This document shows, one piece after another, positions 1 through 10,451 of a DNA stretch of 48,286 nt. Location: positions 1 to 48,286 of the forward strand of contig JAJEFO010000095.1 of assembly GCA_022820365.1 (NCBI GenBank), read 5' to 3'. The notes beneath the pieces are model-generated. The model was not told where the DNA came from. It was given only the letters and a program-made list of their open reading frames with translations, and ran no database searches. Both the position numbers and the translations under genes were made by a program. Positions within the stretch are counted from its first letter, which is position 1, and each line of letters starts with the position of its first letter. Origin of the DNA: Silicimonas sp. (GTDB lineage: Bacteria > Pseudomonadota > Alphaproteobacteria > Rhodobacterales > Rhodobacteraceae).

Positions 1-986
1 ACGTCGTGGCTTCCGGCAACCTCGGCAGCACGCAGCCGGAGAGCGTGGCGTTCCTGAGGTCCCGGGGGATCACGGTTCACGCAGCGAAGACGACCGATGC
101 CGCCCGTCACGCGAAATCGCTGAAGAAAGTGCTGGCGGAAAGACCTCAGCTGCTGCTCGACAACGGCGGCGACCTGTTCGCGCTCTACCTGGATGATCCA
201 TATCCGGGGCTGCTTGGCGGGACCGAGGAGACCACCTCCGGCCGGATGCGCCTGTGGCCCGTGCGGGAGCGGCTGAACATGCCGATCCTCGTGGTCAATG
301 ACAGTCCGATCAAGCAGTTTGGCGAGAACCGTCATGCGGTGGGCCAGAGCATGCTTGAATCCTGCATGCGGCTGACCAACAGGTCCACGAACGGCAAGCA
401 CGTGACAGTCTTCGGATACGGGCCGTGCGGCGAAGGCGTTGCCACCTGTTTCCGCAACGCGCATTCGCTGGTGTCAGTCGTCGAGATCGATCCGGTGCGT
501 CGCCTTGAGGCGCATCTGGACGGCTTCATGACACCGTCGCGCGATCTGGCCATCACCTCCGCGGATGTCATCGTGACCGAAACCGGCGCAGTCGGCGTGC
601 TGACGGCGGATGACCTTGACCTGATCAAGGACGGCGCCATCCTTTTGAACGGCGGGCATTTCCCGACAGAGATCGACGTCCAGGGAATCATGTCCTCCCC
701 GGACGTGGTCAGGAGCCGCGACCTCGAAGACGGCGCACTAATGACACTGACATTGAGGGACGGCCGAACGGTGACGATCGCGGCCATGGGCCACATGGCC
801 AATCTGGCTGGTCCGCGCCCTCTTGGCAACTCGATCGAGGCGATGGATTTCGGGTTCGCCTTGCAGGCCAAGTGCCTGGAGCGCGTTGCCTCAGGCACGT
901 TGAACGCGGATCATTGCATCGTGCCCGTGCCGCGCGACATCGACGAATGGGTGGCGAACTACTACCTGCGCCTCCGCTACCAATGA
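1..986 (+). CDS. S-adenosylhomocysteine hydrolase-like protein, 5' end outside the window
   Basis: About 327 C-terminal residues are visible; the frame is open from base 3, so the gene starts upstream of the window and the GTG at position 6 is probably internal. Family hallmarks seen: a GGTEETT motif, VNDS followed by a lysine, a Rossmann motif GYGPCGEG with an acidic VEIDP segment behind it, and NGGHFPTEID, which matches the NIGHFDNEID segment of adenosylhomocysteinases. The family binds NAD and reversibly hydrolyses S-adenosylhomocysteine to adenosine and homocysteine. The C-terminus ends VANYYLRLRYQ and lacks the KPDHYRY tail of canonical enzymes, so this is a divergent relative and its exact substrate is not certain. 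It converges on lpdA with an integrase remnant between. Confidence 0.75.
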   Translation, partial: VVASGNLGSTQPESVAFLRSRGITVHAAKTTDAARHAKSLKKVLAERPQLLLDNGGDLFALYLDDPYPGLLGGTEETTSGRMRLWPVRERLNMPILVVNDSPIKQFGENRHAVGQSMLESCMRLTNRSTNGKHVTVFGYGPCGEGVATCFRNAHSLVSVVEIDPVRRLEAHLDGFMTPSRDLAITSADVIVTETGAVGVLTADDLDLIKDGAILLNGGHFPTEIDVQGIMSSPDVVRSRDLEDGALMTLTLRDGRTVTIAAMGHMANLAGPRPLGNSIEAMDFGFALQAKCLERVASGTLNADHCIVPVPRDIDEWVANYYLRLRYQ

Positions 987-1030
987 CGGAACGGGATTCC
1001 TACCGGGTCCTGAGGTTGAGAACGAACCGC

Positions 1031-1208
1031 AGGCAGAATCGCCGCCCGCATTTGCCTCGGCAAGCAGGGCCATCGCCCGCCTGCGCGCGATTTCCGGAGG
1101 CATGGCCGCCACCGGACCCAGGGTCATGCGGTGTACCTGGCCGCATGCACGGACCCGGGCGACGAAGAACTTGCGGCCGGAGCCCAGAGCGTCACAAACG
1201 CGTCCGGA
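1031..1208 (-). pseudogene. Remnant of a tyrosine integrase N-terminal (arm-binding) domain
   Basis: Directly after the lpdA stop and in the same frame, the minus strand reads DALGSGRKFFVARVRACGQ, then VHRMTLGPVAAMPPEIARR, then RAMALLAEANAGGDSA. This fits the pattern of the DUF4102-type arm-binding domain of phage and island integrases (SGRKSFVVRYR, RRLTLG, LTPEEARKRA, GEDP). No core-binding or catalytic domain follows, because the adenosylhomocysteinase-like gene is reached at once. It is read as a truncated relic of an integrated element. The match is from pattern recognition, not a search. Confidence 0.6.
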
Positions 1209-2606
1209 TCAAATGTGGATGGCGCGATCGTAGGCGTCCAGAACGCTCTCATGCATCATCTCGCTGAGCGTCGGATGCGGGAAGACGGCGCCCATTAGAT
1301 CCTCTTCCGTCGTCTCCAGTTGCCGGCCCACGACATAGCCCTGAATGAGCTCGGTGACTTCCGCACCAACCATGTGCGCCCCAAGCAATTCACCGGTCTT
1401 CTCGTCGAACACCGTCTTGACCAGCCCCTCCTGCTCACCAAGCGCGATGGCCTTGCCGTTGCCGACGAACGGAAAGCGACCGACCTTGACCTTGTAGCCC
1501 ATTTCATTGGCCTTGGCCTCGGTGTGTCCGACACTTGCAATCTGCGGATGGCAGTATGTACAGCCTGCGATGCTTTCCGGCTTGACTGGATGCACCTTGT
1601 TCTTGCCTGCGATCAACTCCGCGACCATGACTCCTTCATGGCTGGCCTTGTGCGCGAGCCAAGGTGCCCCGGCGACGTCGCCGATTGCATACAGCCCTTC
1701 GACGCCGGTCCTGCAGAATTCGTCTGTCACCACATGTGTCCGGTCAATCTTGACGCCAAGCGCCTCAAGCCCGAGGCCTTCCGTATTGCCCACAATGCCC
1801 ACGGCGGAAATGATAGTGTCGAAGTCGTGCTTCTCGACCTTGCCACCGATCTCGATATGGGCAGTCAACTTGTTGCTCGTGCGGTCGAGCTTGGTCACCT
1901 TCGCCCCTTCGAGGATCTTCATGCCCTGCTTCACAAATGCCTTCTTTGCGAATGCGCTGACTTCGGCGTCCTCGACCGGCAGTATGCGGTCCATGACCTC
2001 GACAACGGTCGTCGCGGCTCCGAGCGTGTTGTAAAAGCTGGCGAATTCAATGCCGATCGCGCCGGAACCGATCACGAGCAGCTTCTTCGGCATATGCGGG
2101 GGCATCAATGCGTGCTTGTAGGTCCAGACGCGCTCCCCGTCGGCTTCGAGTCCAGGCAATTCCCGGGCACGCGCGCCGGTGGCAAGAACGATCGACTTGG
2201 CGGAGAGCCTTTCTTCTCCAGCGTCGGTCTTGACCACGACCTTGCCTTGAGCGGGCACTGTCGCCTCTCCCATGACAACCTCGACCTTGTTTTTTTTCAT
2301 CAGATGGCCAACGCCGCCGTTTAGCTGCTTCGCGACACCGCGCGAGCGCTCGACTACGGCGTTGAGGTCATACTCGACGCCCTTGGCCTTCAGCCCGAAC
2401 TCTTCGGCACGGTGCATCAGGTGGAACAATTCTGACGACCGCAACATTGCCTTCGTCGGTATGCAGCCCCAGTTCAGGCAAATCCCCCCCATGTGCTCAC
2501 GTTCAATGATCGCCGTCTTGAGGCCCAGTTGACTGGCACGAATCGCGGCAACATAGCCCCCGGGCCCCGCGCCAATCACGATGACATCAAATGCCTTTTC
2601 AGCCAT
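1209..2606 (-). CDS. lpdA: Dihydrolipoyl dehydrogenase (E3)
   Basis: 465 residues, the normal length for E3. It re-oxidises dihydrolipoyl groups of 2-oxo acid dehydrogenase complexes or the glycine cleavage system, passing electrons through FAD to NAD+ in the cytoplasm. The FAD-binding IGAGPGGY motif is at residues 11-18, the redox-active disulfide Cys43/Cys48 lies in GGICLNWGCIPTK, a second dinucleotide fold VIGSGAIGIEFA is near residue 180, and the C-terminal catalytic pair is His444/Glu449 in FPHPTLSE. The ATG is preceded by a GGAG about 7 bases upstream. No 2-oxo acid dehydrogenase subunits lie nearby, so the partner complex cannot be read from context. An inverted repeat sits 20-39 bases upstream of the start. 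Confidence 0.95.
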   Translation of the reverse strand: MAEKAFDVIVIGAGPGGYVAAIRASQLGLKTAIIEREHMGGICLNWGCIPTKAMLRSSELFHLMHRAEEFGLKAKGVEYDLNAVVERSRGVAKQLNGGVGHLMKKNKVEVVMGEATVPAQGKVVVKTDAGEERLSAKSIVLATGARARELPGLEADGERVWTYKHALMPPHMPKKLLVIGSGAIGIEFASFYNTLGAATTVVEVMDRILPVEDAEVSAFAKKAFVKQGMKILEGAKVTKLDRTSNKLTAHIEIGGKVEKHDFDTIISAVGIVGNTEGLGLEALGVKIDRTHVVTDEFCRTGVEGLYAIGDVAGAPWLAHKASHEGVMVAELIAGKNKVHPVKPESIAGCTYCHPQIASVGHTEAKANEMGYKVKVGRFPFVGNGKAIALGEQEGLVKTVFDEKTGELLGAHMVGAEVTELIQGYVVGRQLETTEEDLMGAVFPHPTLSEMMHESVLDAYDRAIHI

Positions 2607-2625
2607 GCCATTCTCCAGAACATAA

Positions 2626-2645
2626 ATTGTTTGACGTTAAACAAT
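2626..2645. promoter_or_regulatory. Inverted repeat upstream of lpdA, possible operator
   Basis: ATTGTTT and AAACAAT form perfect 7-base arms around a 6-base spacer, just upstream of the lpdA ribosome binding site. The position fits an operator or 5'-leader element. The arms are short and AT-rich, so chance is not excluded. Confidence 0.35.
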
Positions 2646-2942
2646 CTGCCACAGTCACGACCGGGAGTCACCCATGGACCATTGAAACTTGGGAATGTCC
2701 GCCATGCGATTTCGCGACTGCTGCCGATTGCGGGAGCACGGTTCAAATGGATGGTTCAGGCCGAGAACAAAGCTGGGGCGGGCAGCAATTCAATGCCGAC
2801 ATGGATTTCTTGCAAATTGCAGGAAGGCACGTGAAGACGGCATTCTTGCGAATGGGCGAACAACATGCTGTGCTCCGCCAATGGCGCGTTGTTTGCCGCC
2901 TGTTTCGTCTGTCTCGCCGAGCCTCAACACATGGCTTGTTCA
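2646..2942. other. Intergenic stretch without recognisable gene
   Basis: Space between the lpdA upstream region and the terminator behind the DUF924 gene. Several short open frames exist on both strands but none encodes a sequence with recognisable family features or a convincing start. It presumably holds the lpdA promoter; no -35/-10 pair could be assigned. Confidence 0.4.
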
Positions 2943-2962
2943 CCGGACAGGAGCCTGTCCGG
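2943..2962 (-). terminator. Hairpin behind the DUF924 gene
   Basis: CCGGACAGG and CCTGTCCGG are perfect 9-base arms separated by AG, lying 4 bases beyond the DUF924 stop. There is no clear T-tract on the minus strand, so it may be a weak or factor-assisted terminator or an mRNA 3' end stabiliser. Confidence 0.5.
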
Positions 2963-2966
2963 GCGT

Positions 2967-3542
2967 TCAGGCCGCCTGCATCTCCTCGACGACAGCACTG
3001 TAGCCACCGGCATCAAGATAGGCCTGCTCAGCAGCGTTGCTTTCCCGCGAAAGCGCTGCGTTGCGCGTGGGGAACCTGCCAAAGCGACGGATCACCTCGC
3101 GATGCGCGCGCGCGTGCGGCAATAAATTATGGCCCGTCTCGGGCATCCGCGACATGATCAGGCGAACCGCGCGATCTTGATCCTCAAGGCACTCCGAATG
3201 CACGAGCGGCATGTAGAAGAACTGTCGCTCAGGCTCACCAAACCGCGTGTCCCAGCACTTCGCGATCGCCATCTTGGCAGCCGCCTTGGCCAGCCTGTCC
3301 GAATCGAACGCCTTTGGACTGTCCCGGTACATGTTCCTCGGCAACTGGTCGGTCACGATGATGTGCGCAAGAGCCCCTGCCGGATAGGTAAGCCAAAGCG
3401 AAAGCCTGCCTTCGCATGCGTCTTCTTGATCGCCCTGAAATCGATCTCGGATTTCCTGGTCCAGATCCTCGCCGCCCTTATACCATCCGGACGGCCCGAT
3501 CTCATTCAGCCAAAATGCCAGTATTTCTTCGGGGGTTGACAT
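2967..3542 (-). CDS. DUF924 family protein
   Basis: 191 residues, typical for the family. Recognised from the N-terminal ILAFWLNEIGPSGWYKGGE segment, the DQLPRNMYR core motif, and FFYMPLVHSE, all characteristic of this all-helical (TPR-like) bacterial protein family. The biochemical function of the family is not established. No signal peptide or membrane segment is visible, so a cytoplasmic location is expected. It reads in the same direction as the MFS gene and lpdA but is separated from both by more than 200 bases, with a strong hairpin behind it, so it is probably its own unit. Confidence 0.85.
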   Translation of the reverse strand: MSTPEEILAFWLNEIGPSGWYKGGEDLDQEIRDRFQGDQEDACEGRLSLWLTYPAGALAHIIVTDQLPRNMYRDSPKAFDSDRLAKAAAKMAIAKCWDTRFGEPERQFFYMPLVHSECLEDQDRAVRLIMSRMPETGHNLLPHARAHREVIRRFGRFPTRNAALSRESNAAEQAYLDAGGYSAVVEEMQAA

Positions 3543-3781
3543 GAAACACCACCTTTGGTCGCTCCGTTTCCGCCCCCCAAGGACGACTCAGCGTCGCACC
3601 CGCTTTACATTCGATCAGGCATCTATCGCAACACAGTTCTTGCATTCTTGACCGTTGTTGGGCGCGGCATGGCACTTTGGCCACATCGGCGGGCGGAGCG
3701 AAAGACAGGCGCGTTGCTGCCGACATCTAGCCCGCAAGGGCTGGATTCGGCATTGCAAGGCCTTCGGGCAGCCGCATCCGT

Positions 3782-5077
3782 TCAAGCAGGACCCGGCGAG
3801 TCCTCGTCCTCTTCCGCTTCAGCTTCCGCTTCCGTGTTTTCGGCGTAAATTTCCTGCGCCGCCTCGACGGCAACAGGCGTTGCCGTCGGCAGGACTGGCG
3901 CGTAGCTCACTGTGCCGGACGCATCGTCGCTCGCGTATACCGACGTGCGCCGTGCCATCCTGAAGGCCACATATGCCGTCAGCACGATCATTACGGCAGC
4001 CATGAACAACCAGAAACCATTAGGTCCGACAGTCGACATGGCCCACCCGACAATGATCGGGCCGACAATGGCACCGAGCCCGTTCACGAAAATCAAGCCG
4101 CCTGACGCCGAGGCCATGTCGTCGGGCTCGAGATAGTCGTTCGTGTATGCAAGCAGGAGCGCATAGAGCGGATTGGACACGCCTCCCAGTACGAAGCCGG
4201 CCACGAGCGCCATGCCGAACGTGCCTCCCCAAAGGAATCCAATACTCCCGCCGATGGAACCTCCTGCGGCAGCCGCAAAGATCAGCACTCGGCGGTCCAT
4301 CCGATCCGACAGCCATCCGAACGGGTACTGCAAGACCATGCCCCCGACAAAGATCGCGGAGACAAACAGCGCGATCTGGGAGACGGTGAAGCCCACCTCC
4401 GTTCCATATATCGGTGCCATCCCGAATTGCGCAGAAAAGATCAGGCCAAGCAAGAACATGCCCACGATTCCGGTTGGAGAAACCCGGTAGAGTTGGGCAA
4501 GGTTCATCGCCTTCGTTGCCGCGAAGGCAGGCGTCGGCGTTGCCGCGAGCAGGATCGGAACAAACGCGAACGAAACCAAGACTGACGGAAGGACAAACAG
4601 TTCAAACCCAGCCGGATCCGCGACGTTCAAGAGCGCCTGGCCGCTCACTATGCCGGACATCTGAACGATCAGGTACAGCGACAGTGCCTTGCCACGGCTC
4701 TCATTTGGCGATGCATTGTTCAACCAGCTCTCGGCCGTGACGTACACTCCAGAGAACGAGAAGCCGATGATCACCCGCATCAGGATCCACGCCCATGGCA
4801 AGGTGATCGTGGGATAGAGAATCAGCACCGCCGAGATGAACGAGCCAAGGGCCGCAAATACCCTGACGTGACCGACGCGGCGGATCATTGCAGGTGCCAT
4901 GCGCGAGCCAAAGAGGAACCCCGCAAAGTAGGCCGAAGTGATGACCGCAAGTTCGGTGGTCGAGAATTCCTCGATCGCGCCGCGAATCCCGATGAGCGAG
5001 CCCTGGAGGCCGTTTCCGACCATCAAGAGGAACATGCCGAGCAAAAGTGCCCAGACGCTGCCTATAACCCTTAGCAT
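3782..5077 (-). CDS. MFS transporter, YcaD-like
   Basis: 431 residues from the ATG at 5077, which has a GGAG about 8 bases upstream; the frame is open 31 codons further but the added segment is basic and unlike a transporter. The protein begins with hydrophobic segments (VIGSVWALLLGMFLLMVGNG) and shows about 12 such segments, with GWLSDRMDRR as the MFS loop motif in the second half. The tail of about 50 residues is rich in Ala and Glu (EAEAEAEEDEDS) and is probably cytoplasmic. The overall pattern is that of the YcaD/UMF2-like group; the substrate cannot be inferred, and the neighbours give no hint. Confidence 0.8.
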   Translation of the reverse strand: MLRVIGSVWALLLGMFLLMVGNGLQGSLIGIRGAIEEFSTTELAVITSAYFAGFLFGSRMAPAMIRRVGHVRVFAALGSFISAVLILYPTITLPWAWILMRVIIGFSFSGVYVTAESWLNNASPNESRGKALSLYLIVQMSGIVSGQALLNVADPAGFELFVLPSVLVSFAFVPILLAATPTPAFAATKAMNLAQLYRVSPTGIVGMFLLGLIFSAQFGMAPIYGTEVGFTVSQIALFVSAIFVGGMVLQYPFGWLSDRMDRRVLIFAAAAGGSIGGSIGFLWGGTFGMALVAGFVLGGVSNPLYALLLAYTNDYLEPDDMASASGGLIFVNGLGAIVGPIIVGWAMSTVGPNGFWLFMAAVMIVLTAYVAFRMARRTSVYASDDASGTVSYAPVLPTATPVAVEAAQEIYAENTEAEAEAEEDEDSPGPA

Positions 5078-5823
5078 CGGTGTGCTCCGTTTGCCCCGTT
5101 TTTCCTCCGGATAGACGCAACTGGCACGTGTCAATCGTTCATCTGCGACGAGGTAGTGTCGGAAACTCACCCTGCGCGCGACTGGCTGCAGGAACGCTCC
5201 ACGGCTCGAAGTCTGAGTCGAACATCAGCGCCTTTTTGCGCCTTTGCAATTGCTGCCTGCACGGCCGAAAACCCCTTGATCCTGACGTTCCGCATTCCTC
5301 GCAAGGCCTGCTGCCGGACGCATTGCATCTGCCGCCGTATCCGGCATTCCTGACTTCCGCCGAAATCCGGCGACAGCTGGAATCCTCCTTCATGGGGACA
5401 ACTGGTGCCGTATCCTGCCATTCGACAGCGTTGCCGTCCGTTCACGCGCTGGCGCTCATGCCTGCGGGCGCGCTGCAAGGCAGCCAGCCACAGCTTGATG
5501 ATCAAGTGCCGCAACCTGTCGGGCCGGAAGGGCAATTGCAGCGGCAAGCATCGGCAAGTGCTCTGCCGCATGCAGCACTGCAGACACCTATCCTTGCGAG
5601 CGGTGTCAGTCCTGTGGACGAATCAGGTTTCCAGGTTTCGGGGACCCCAAAGGCGCTTCGTGCGATCCGCGATATGGCGACTTGTATTAGAGCCAAGGCA
5701 AGACCATATCGTGATCGGAATTCGGACGCCTCGACCAGTTCCGAGCTCGGCCAAGATCAGGACTTGAATGCTCTTGGCAGCAAGACCTCGCCCCGCGTTT
5801 GGAACAATCGTCTGGCCAGATTT
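5078..5823. other. Long gap between MFS gene and queA with no recognised gene
   Basis: About 745 bases. A plus-strand frame of more than 300 codons runs through it into queA, but its translation is low in complexity, has no family signature and overlaps queA in antisense. A minus-strand frame (about 5167-5571) is rich in Arg and Cys and likewise unrecognised. tgt, the frequent partner of queA, is not here. I see no tRNA, insertion-sequence ends or clear terminator; the stretch may hold decayed coding sequence. Confidence 0.4.
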
Positions 5824-6900
5824 TCACTCCCCGGGGAAAAGCAGCGAAGCGTCGCCGTAAGAGAAGAACCGATACTCCTGCGCGATTGCATGGACATAGA
5901 CCTCGCGAATTCGATCCACGCCCATCAAGGCCGAGACCAGCATGATCAGCGTGGACCGCGGCAAGTGGAAATTGGTCATGAGCGCATCGGAAATGCAGAA
6001 CCGGTAGCCTGGCGTGATGAAAATCTCCGTGGAGCCTTTCCATGGCCTGATCGACCCGTCGGCGTCTGCGGCTGACTCGAGCAGCCGCAACGCTGTTGTT
6101 CCAACCGGGATGACCCGCCCGCCGGACTCCCGGGTCTTCATGATCTCGGCGGCCGCAACTTCCGAGATGACTCCGCGTTCGGCGTGCATTTTGTGGTCAG
6201 ATATGTCGTCCGTCTTGACGGGAAGGAACGTGCCGGCACCGACGTGAAGCGTGACAAAGCTGCGATCTATCCCGGCCCTGTCAAGTTCGGTCAGGAGCGC
6301 GTTGTCAAAATGCAGTGAAGCGGTCGGCGCGGCGACGGCACCGCTCTCTCTCGCCCAGATGGCCTGATAGTCCTGTCGGTCAAGTTCATCCGCCGGCCGC
6401 CTGCTCTCGATGTAAGGCGGCAGCGGCATGGCACCCGCCTCGGCTAGCGCGACATCGAAGTCGGACCCCTTGAGGTTGAATTCGAGACGGACGGTCGTTT
6501 CTCCCGTGCGCTCAACCACGGCAGAGAGATCGTTCGAGAATTCGATGACTTCGCCCTCACGCACCCTCTTCAACGGCCTCAGCAGTGCCTCCCAAGTTCC
6601 ATCGGCGCACGGCTCGAGCAGGGTCGTCTCGACCCTTGCCCGGGTCTCGCCGCCCGCGCTTTCGCGCAACCGCATCCCGGTCAGCCGCGCCGGTATGACG
6701 CGCGTGTCGTTTAGCACGAGGCGATCGCCCGGACGCAGATGATTCGCCAGATCAATTGCACGTGCATCAATGCAGTCGCTCTTCGTCGCAACCAGGAGCC
6801 GGGAGGACGATCGCGGACGTGCCGGTCGGACCGCGATCAGGTGCTCGGGCAGGTCAAAGTCGAAGTCGGACAGGCGCACGGGATTCAGGCTGGACATCAT
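5824..6900 (-). CDS. queA: S-adenosylmethionine:tRNA ribosyltransferase-isomerase
   Basis: About 358 residues if started at the ATG pair at 6895-6900; the frame is open upstream, but similarity to QueA begins at [18 protein letters not shown]. It transfers and isomerises the ribosyl part of S-adenosylmethionine onto preQ1-modified tRNA to make epoxyqueuosine. Signature segments seen: [43 protein letters not shown], and [15 protein letters not shown] near the C-terminus. No strong Shine-Dalgarno sequence precedes the chosen start. tgt is not adjacent. The upstream neighbour on the same strand is the YhdP-like gene, 251 bases away. Confidence 0.95.
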   Translation of the reverse strand: MMSSLNPVRLSDFDFDLPEHLIAVRPARPRSSSRLLVATKSDCIDARAIDLANHLRPGDRLVLNDTRVIPARLTGMRLRESAGGETRARVETTLLEPCADGTWEALLRPLKRVREGEVIEFSNDLSAVVERTGETTVRLEFNLKGSDFDVALAEAGAMPLPPYIESRRPADELDRQDYQAIWARESGAVAAPTASLHFDNALLTELDRAGIDRSFVTLHVGAGTFLPVKTDDISDHKMHAERGVISEVAAAEIMKTRESGGRVIPVGTTALRLLESAADADGSIRPWKGSTEIFITPGYRFCISDALMTNFHLPRSTLIMLVSALMGVDRIREVYVHAIAQEYRFFSYGDASLLFPGE

Positions 6901-7151
6901 TTGCGTGGCTGCACGACGCGCCGCCCATGCGTTGACTTGACGGAGTGTCGGAGCTGAATGCGCAATCGTCGCTCGACTTGCGGATGCGCCATTCCCGCAC
7001 GCCTCGTCATATACCGCCCCTTCGAGCCCGGGCTTCGCGGCACGGCCGATGCCACGCAAAGTTCTGACGAAGGCCGGTAGCCGCAGGCCCGTTCTCCTTG
7101 CCAGGATTCGATCCCGCTGACCGCCTCCGCCGTCACGTACACGGCTCTCAT

Positions 7152-10100
7152 CTAGTTCTCCGCCGGTGGATTGGCACGGAAGATCTCGCGGAACATCCCC
7201 GGCGTCAGAATTGACAAGGGATTGACCGAGACTTTCGGATCGGCCGTCGAACCGGCAATGCGATAATTAAAGCCGAACAGTCCTTCTCCCCTGCGCGAGA
7301 ATATCGAGCCGATCGCGTTCAGGAAGTAGACAGGTGAGATCACGCCCTGCACATCAACTTCCCTGCTATCCAGCTGATAGATCCCGTTCGCGGAGAGCCC
7401 GAGCGAACTGCCGACCGCCGCTGCCTCGCGGATGCGAATTTGGCCCGGTGTCAGGCGGAAGCTCCCGTCGACCTTTGCAAACTTGATTCCGGGTCCATCG
7501 AGTTGGTCCAGCAAACCGACCACGCTGATCGCATCGAGCAGTTCCGCCATTGCCGGTGCCTTCCTGAGGCGGAGGCCCGTGATCTGGAATTCGCCGTCAT
7601 ATGTCTTGCCCCCCGCGCCCGGAACCGGAACCATGGCAAGGTCAAGCAACCCTTCCCTGGCATTCGGCGTTATGCCCGCATCCCGAAGAACCCCGGCAGC
7701 ATCATCCGACTGTATGCGAATGGCTGTCCCGCCATCCGTCGGCACCAGGCTTCCTGCAATCTCCGTGCGCCCGTTCACGCGACTCTCGATTCCGCCGGAG
7801 AAACCCTTGGCTTCCCTCTCAACCTGGCCAACGAAAGGCGTCAGCACGATGCTGTCCGACACGATCAGCCGGTCCAGCGTGATGTCGATCAGAGCATTTG
7901 CCGTCTCGCTGGATCCTCCGCCGCCGCCGAATGCGCTCTCTCGCAGGTCAAGGGTGCCTCCCGTGATTGCGACAACCGTTCCGCCAGAGCCTGTCGAGAA
8001 CTCGGCCGAAACATCCAGCCAGTCTCCGATCCTGACTTCATCGAATGCCGCTCGCCCGAGACCCCCTTCGGACAGCTCGAACGACCCGACAAACGACAGG
8101 TCGTCGCCCGAGAAGGAGAGGCGCTCGATTTCCGGCGCATCGCCCAAAGTTGCCTCCGCTTCAAGCGTGGCGACGGCATCCGCCGGCTTGCTCCACTCCG
8201 TTTCCGGCACCGTGACCGAAATCCCCTTGAGATCAGATGCGAGATACAGCCGTGCCGGACCTGTCGGCGGCAATGCAAGGTCGAATTGCGCAACGGCACT
8301 TCCGCTGATCGAATTCGGCGGCAAGGGCACGCCGAACGCAGCCGCAGCTTCCGGCGAAAGGATCACCGTCCCCTTGATGCGTCCCCCGTCAGATGCATTT
8401 TCCCCGATGGGCTGACGCCAACTTGCGGTCAACGGAACGTCATCCAGTGTCGCGGATCCTGCGACGCCAATTCCGGACTCGTTCGCTGCGAGCACCAGTT
8501 CAGGCGAAGAGAAGACCCGGTTTTCCACCAGCAGTTCCGAACGCACGTTTCGGATTCGCGCGTCAACCTGATACGTGAAGTCGTCCTGCCGGAGGTTGTC
8601 TTTCAAGGGCAGACGTACGACCGCACGCACTTCTGCATCGGCGTGCGCAATGTCCGTCGGCTGTCGGGCCCTCTCCATGATTCTCAGCGGAGGGCCGTTC
8701 AGGGCGATGAGGACCGGGGTCAATGACCCTGCGGCGTCAATCTCGACGACGCCTTGCGCCGGCTTCGTGCGCACATCGTCAACCCGAAAAACGGAGCCGG
8801 CAAGATCAATCCTGTCGCCGGTTTCGACCGTCATTCCTCCTTGATGCATCGCCAGGACGAAAGCCTTGTCACGAATGGTGGCCAAGGCCCCTACGCCGTC
8901 GAGCGTCGGCATTCCGGACAGGATCTTTGCGGCCCCGTCCGCGACTTCGAAACTCAAGGAATACTCGGGCTCCATGCCTCCGGACGTGTAGCGAACAGCT
9001 GCCGACGCGTTTTGGAGCACACCGCCCTTAACCTTGTCCGACAGCCAGCTTCGAGTCTTGGGCGCCAATGCCTGCGGCCACAGTTCCAGGACACGCCTCG
9101 GGCCGACTCTGTCGGTCGTCGCGTCGATCGCCGCATGCCAAAAACCGTCACGGACGCGAACGCTGCCGCTTGCGCGCAGGGGAACGCCCTCGTTATCCAC
9201 CACGAGTTGGGCCAGCTCCACCGAGAACGGCTCAAGCCTCAGCCGAACATCCATCCTGACATCCTCAAACGACAGCGGGGCCTGAAAGATATCGCCGGAA
9301 TAGGCAAGCCTCTCGATCCTGAACTGGCCAAGGAACGAACGCGGCCAAACCCCGTCAAGATCGCGCAGATAGACATGGCCGGTGGCGCGGGCTTCGCCGC
9401 CCAAACCGGAAAACGATGCCTCCGAGAGCAGGATTCTCTGCCGCTCCGCATCGAACGTGAAATAGGCACGTGCGGACTCGAATTCCACTGGCGGGACATC
9501 TTCGGTCGGGCGAAGCGCGCCCCGCGCAATATCCAGCGTCCCCGCGAGCGAGATCAACTCGCCGTTCGCGCCAAGCTCCGTTCGCACGGACCCCGAAATC
9601 GGCGCATCAAGCACGCCCAGCAGGGAAAGTACGGGAGACTGCAGCGCAATGTCAGCCGCTGGCATGTCCGTGACCTGGGCACTGAGCGACACGCGTCCGG
9701 TGTCGCGGCTCCTCGAAATCGAAAGCTGCATCTGGGCAAGATCGTCAGTGCCGCTGAAGACATCCGAATTCATCGAAACCGTCAGCAAGTCCTCGGCCTG
9801 CCGGAGCACGGCCGAGGCGTTCGAGGCCTGCCAGATCCGTCCGCTTCGGGCGTCCTCGAGGGTCAGCACGATTCCCGTTGCCCGCACCTCCTCCAAAGAC
9901 GACAACGCCGGGCCACCGATGAACCGATCGACTTCCTCGAGAACTCCGGGAAGCGGTTCCGCCTCCGATTCCCAGAACTCCTCCTGCGAACGATAGGAAA
10001 ACCTCCCTTCGCCGTCGCGTCGCACCGTGACCTGCGCGCCTTCCAGGCGCATGCGCGAGACGGCAACGCTGCCACGCAACAAGCGCTCGAGCGACAGGCC

Positions 10101-10451
10101 TATGCCAAGGCTGTTCAGGTGCGCAAGCGAGCCGCCGTCACGTTGCGCCACACGGACGTCACGCATCAGGACCAGCGGCGATCCGTCGCGCTCGATTGAG
10201 AGATTCAGGCCTCCCAGATTGATCACGACATCCTCGGAAAGGGCGTTCACCCTTTCCTCGACCATGACGCGCGCAAAATCCGGCAGCGGCAGCGGCCGTC
10301 CTGACAAGACCAGCGCCAACACGACGATCAGGAAGACGGCCACTGCGAGCGACAGCATCATTCCGAGACCTGTCCGCAGGCGTCGACCCTTCCCATCCGC
10401 TCTCCGGGTCTCGGGATGCTCCTCGTTCTTGCTTGGCTCCGGAGTCTTCAT
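7152..10451 (-). CDS. YhdP/AsmA-like envelope protein (DUF3971)
   Basis: 1099 residues from the ATG at 10451. A basic N-terminus (KGRRLR) is followed by one membrane segment at about residues 29-50, so the bulk is periplasmic. The long beta-rich body and the C-terminal part ([54 protein letters not shown]) match the DUF3971/AsmA-like C-terminal family, members of which are bridge-like proteins implicated in phospholipid transport to the outer membrane. In related genomes this gene tends to lie near an M23 peptidase and glnE; here a remnant-containing insert and a Fic gene separate them. The start is uncertain because the frame is open for 85 more codons. Confidence 0.8.
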   Translation of the reverse strand: MKTPEPSKNEEHPETRRADGKGRRLRTGLGMMLSLAVAVFLIVVLALVLSGRPLPLPDFARVMVEERVNALSEDVVINLGGLNLSIERDGSPLVLMRDVRVAQRDGGSLAHLNSLGIGLSLERLLRGSVAVSRMRLEGAQVTVRRDGEGRFSYRSQEEFWESEAEPLPGVLEEVDRFIGGPALSSLEEVRATGIVLTLEDARSGRIWQASNASAVLRQAEDLLTVSMNSDVFSGTDDLAQMQLSISRSRDTGRVSLSAQVTDMPAADIALQSPVLSLLGVLDAPISGSVRTELGANGELISLAGTLDIARGALRPTEDVPPVEFESARAYFTFDAERQRILLSEASFSGLGGEARATGHVYLRDLDGVWPRSFLGQFRIERLAYSGDIFQAPLSFEDVRMDVRLRLEPFSVELAQLVVDNEGVPLRASGSVRVRDGFWHAAIDATTDRVGPRRVLELWPQALAPKTRSWLSDKVKGGVLQNASAAVRYTSGGMEPEYSLSFEVADGAAKILSGMPTLDGVGALATIRDKAFVLAMHQGGMTVETGDRIDLAGSVFRVDDVRTKPAQGVVEIDAAGSLTPVLIALNGPPLRIMERARQPTDIAHADAEVRAVVRLPLKDNLRQDDFTYQVDARIRNVRSELLVENRVFSSPELVLAANESGIGVAGSATLDDVPLTASWRQPIGENASDGGRIKGTVILSPEAAAAFGVPLPPNSISGSAVAQFDLALPPTGPARLYLASDLKGISVTVPETEWSKPADAVATLEAEATLGDAPEIERLSFSGDDLSFVGSFELSEGGLGRAAFDEVRIGDWLDVSAEFSTGSGGTVVAITGGTLDLRESAFGGGGGSSETANALIDITLDRLIVSDSIVLTPFVGQVEREAKGFSGGIESRVNGRTEIAGSLVPTDGGTAIRIQSDDAAGVLRDAGITPNAREGLLDLAMVPVPGAGGKTYDGEFQITGLRLRKAPAMAELLDAISVVGLLDQLDGPGIKFAKVDGSFRLTPGQIRIREAAAVGSSLGLSANGIYQLDSREVDVQGVISPVYFLNAIGSIFSRRGEGLFGFNYRIAGSTADPKVSVNPLSILTPGMFREIFRANPPAEN

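Noticed and set aside
1320-2324. Plus-strand open frame of about 330 codons
   Set aside because: Antisense to lpdA, whose motifs are complete.
5080-6075. Plus-strand open frame of more than 300 codons across the MFS-queA gap
   Set aside because: Its translation has no family features and its right part is antisense to queA; high GC content alone gives such frames.
6901-7151. Small minus-strand frame between queA and the YhdP-like gene
   Set aside because: 84 codons with no recognisable motif; partly the open upstream extension of queA in another frame.
8754-10199. Plus-strand open frame of about 480 codons
   Set aside because: Entirely antisense to the YhdP-like gene, Arg/Gln-rich, with no recognisable domain.
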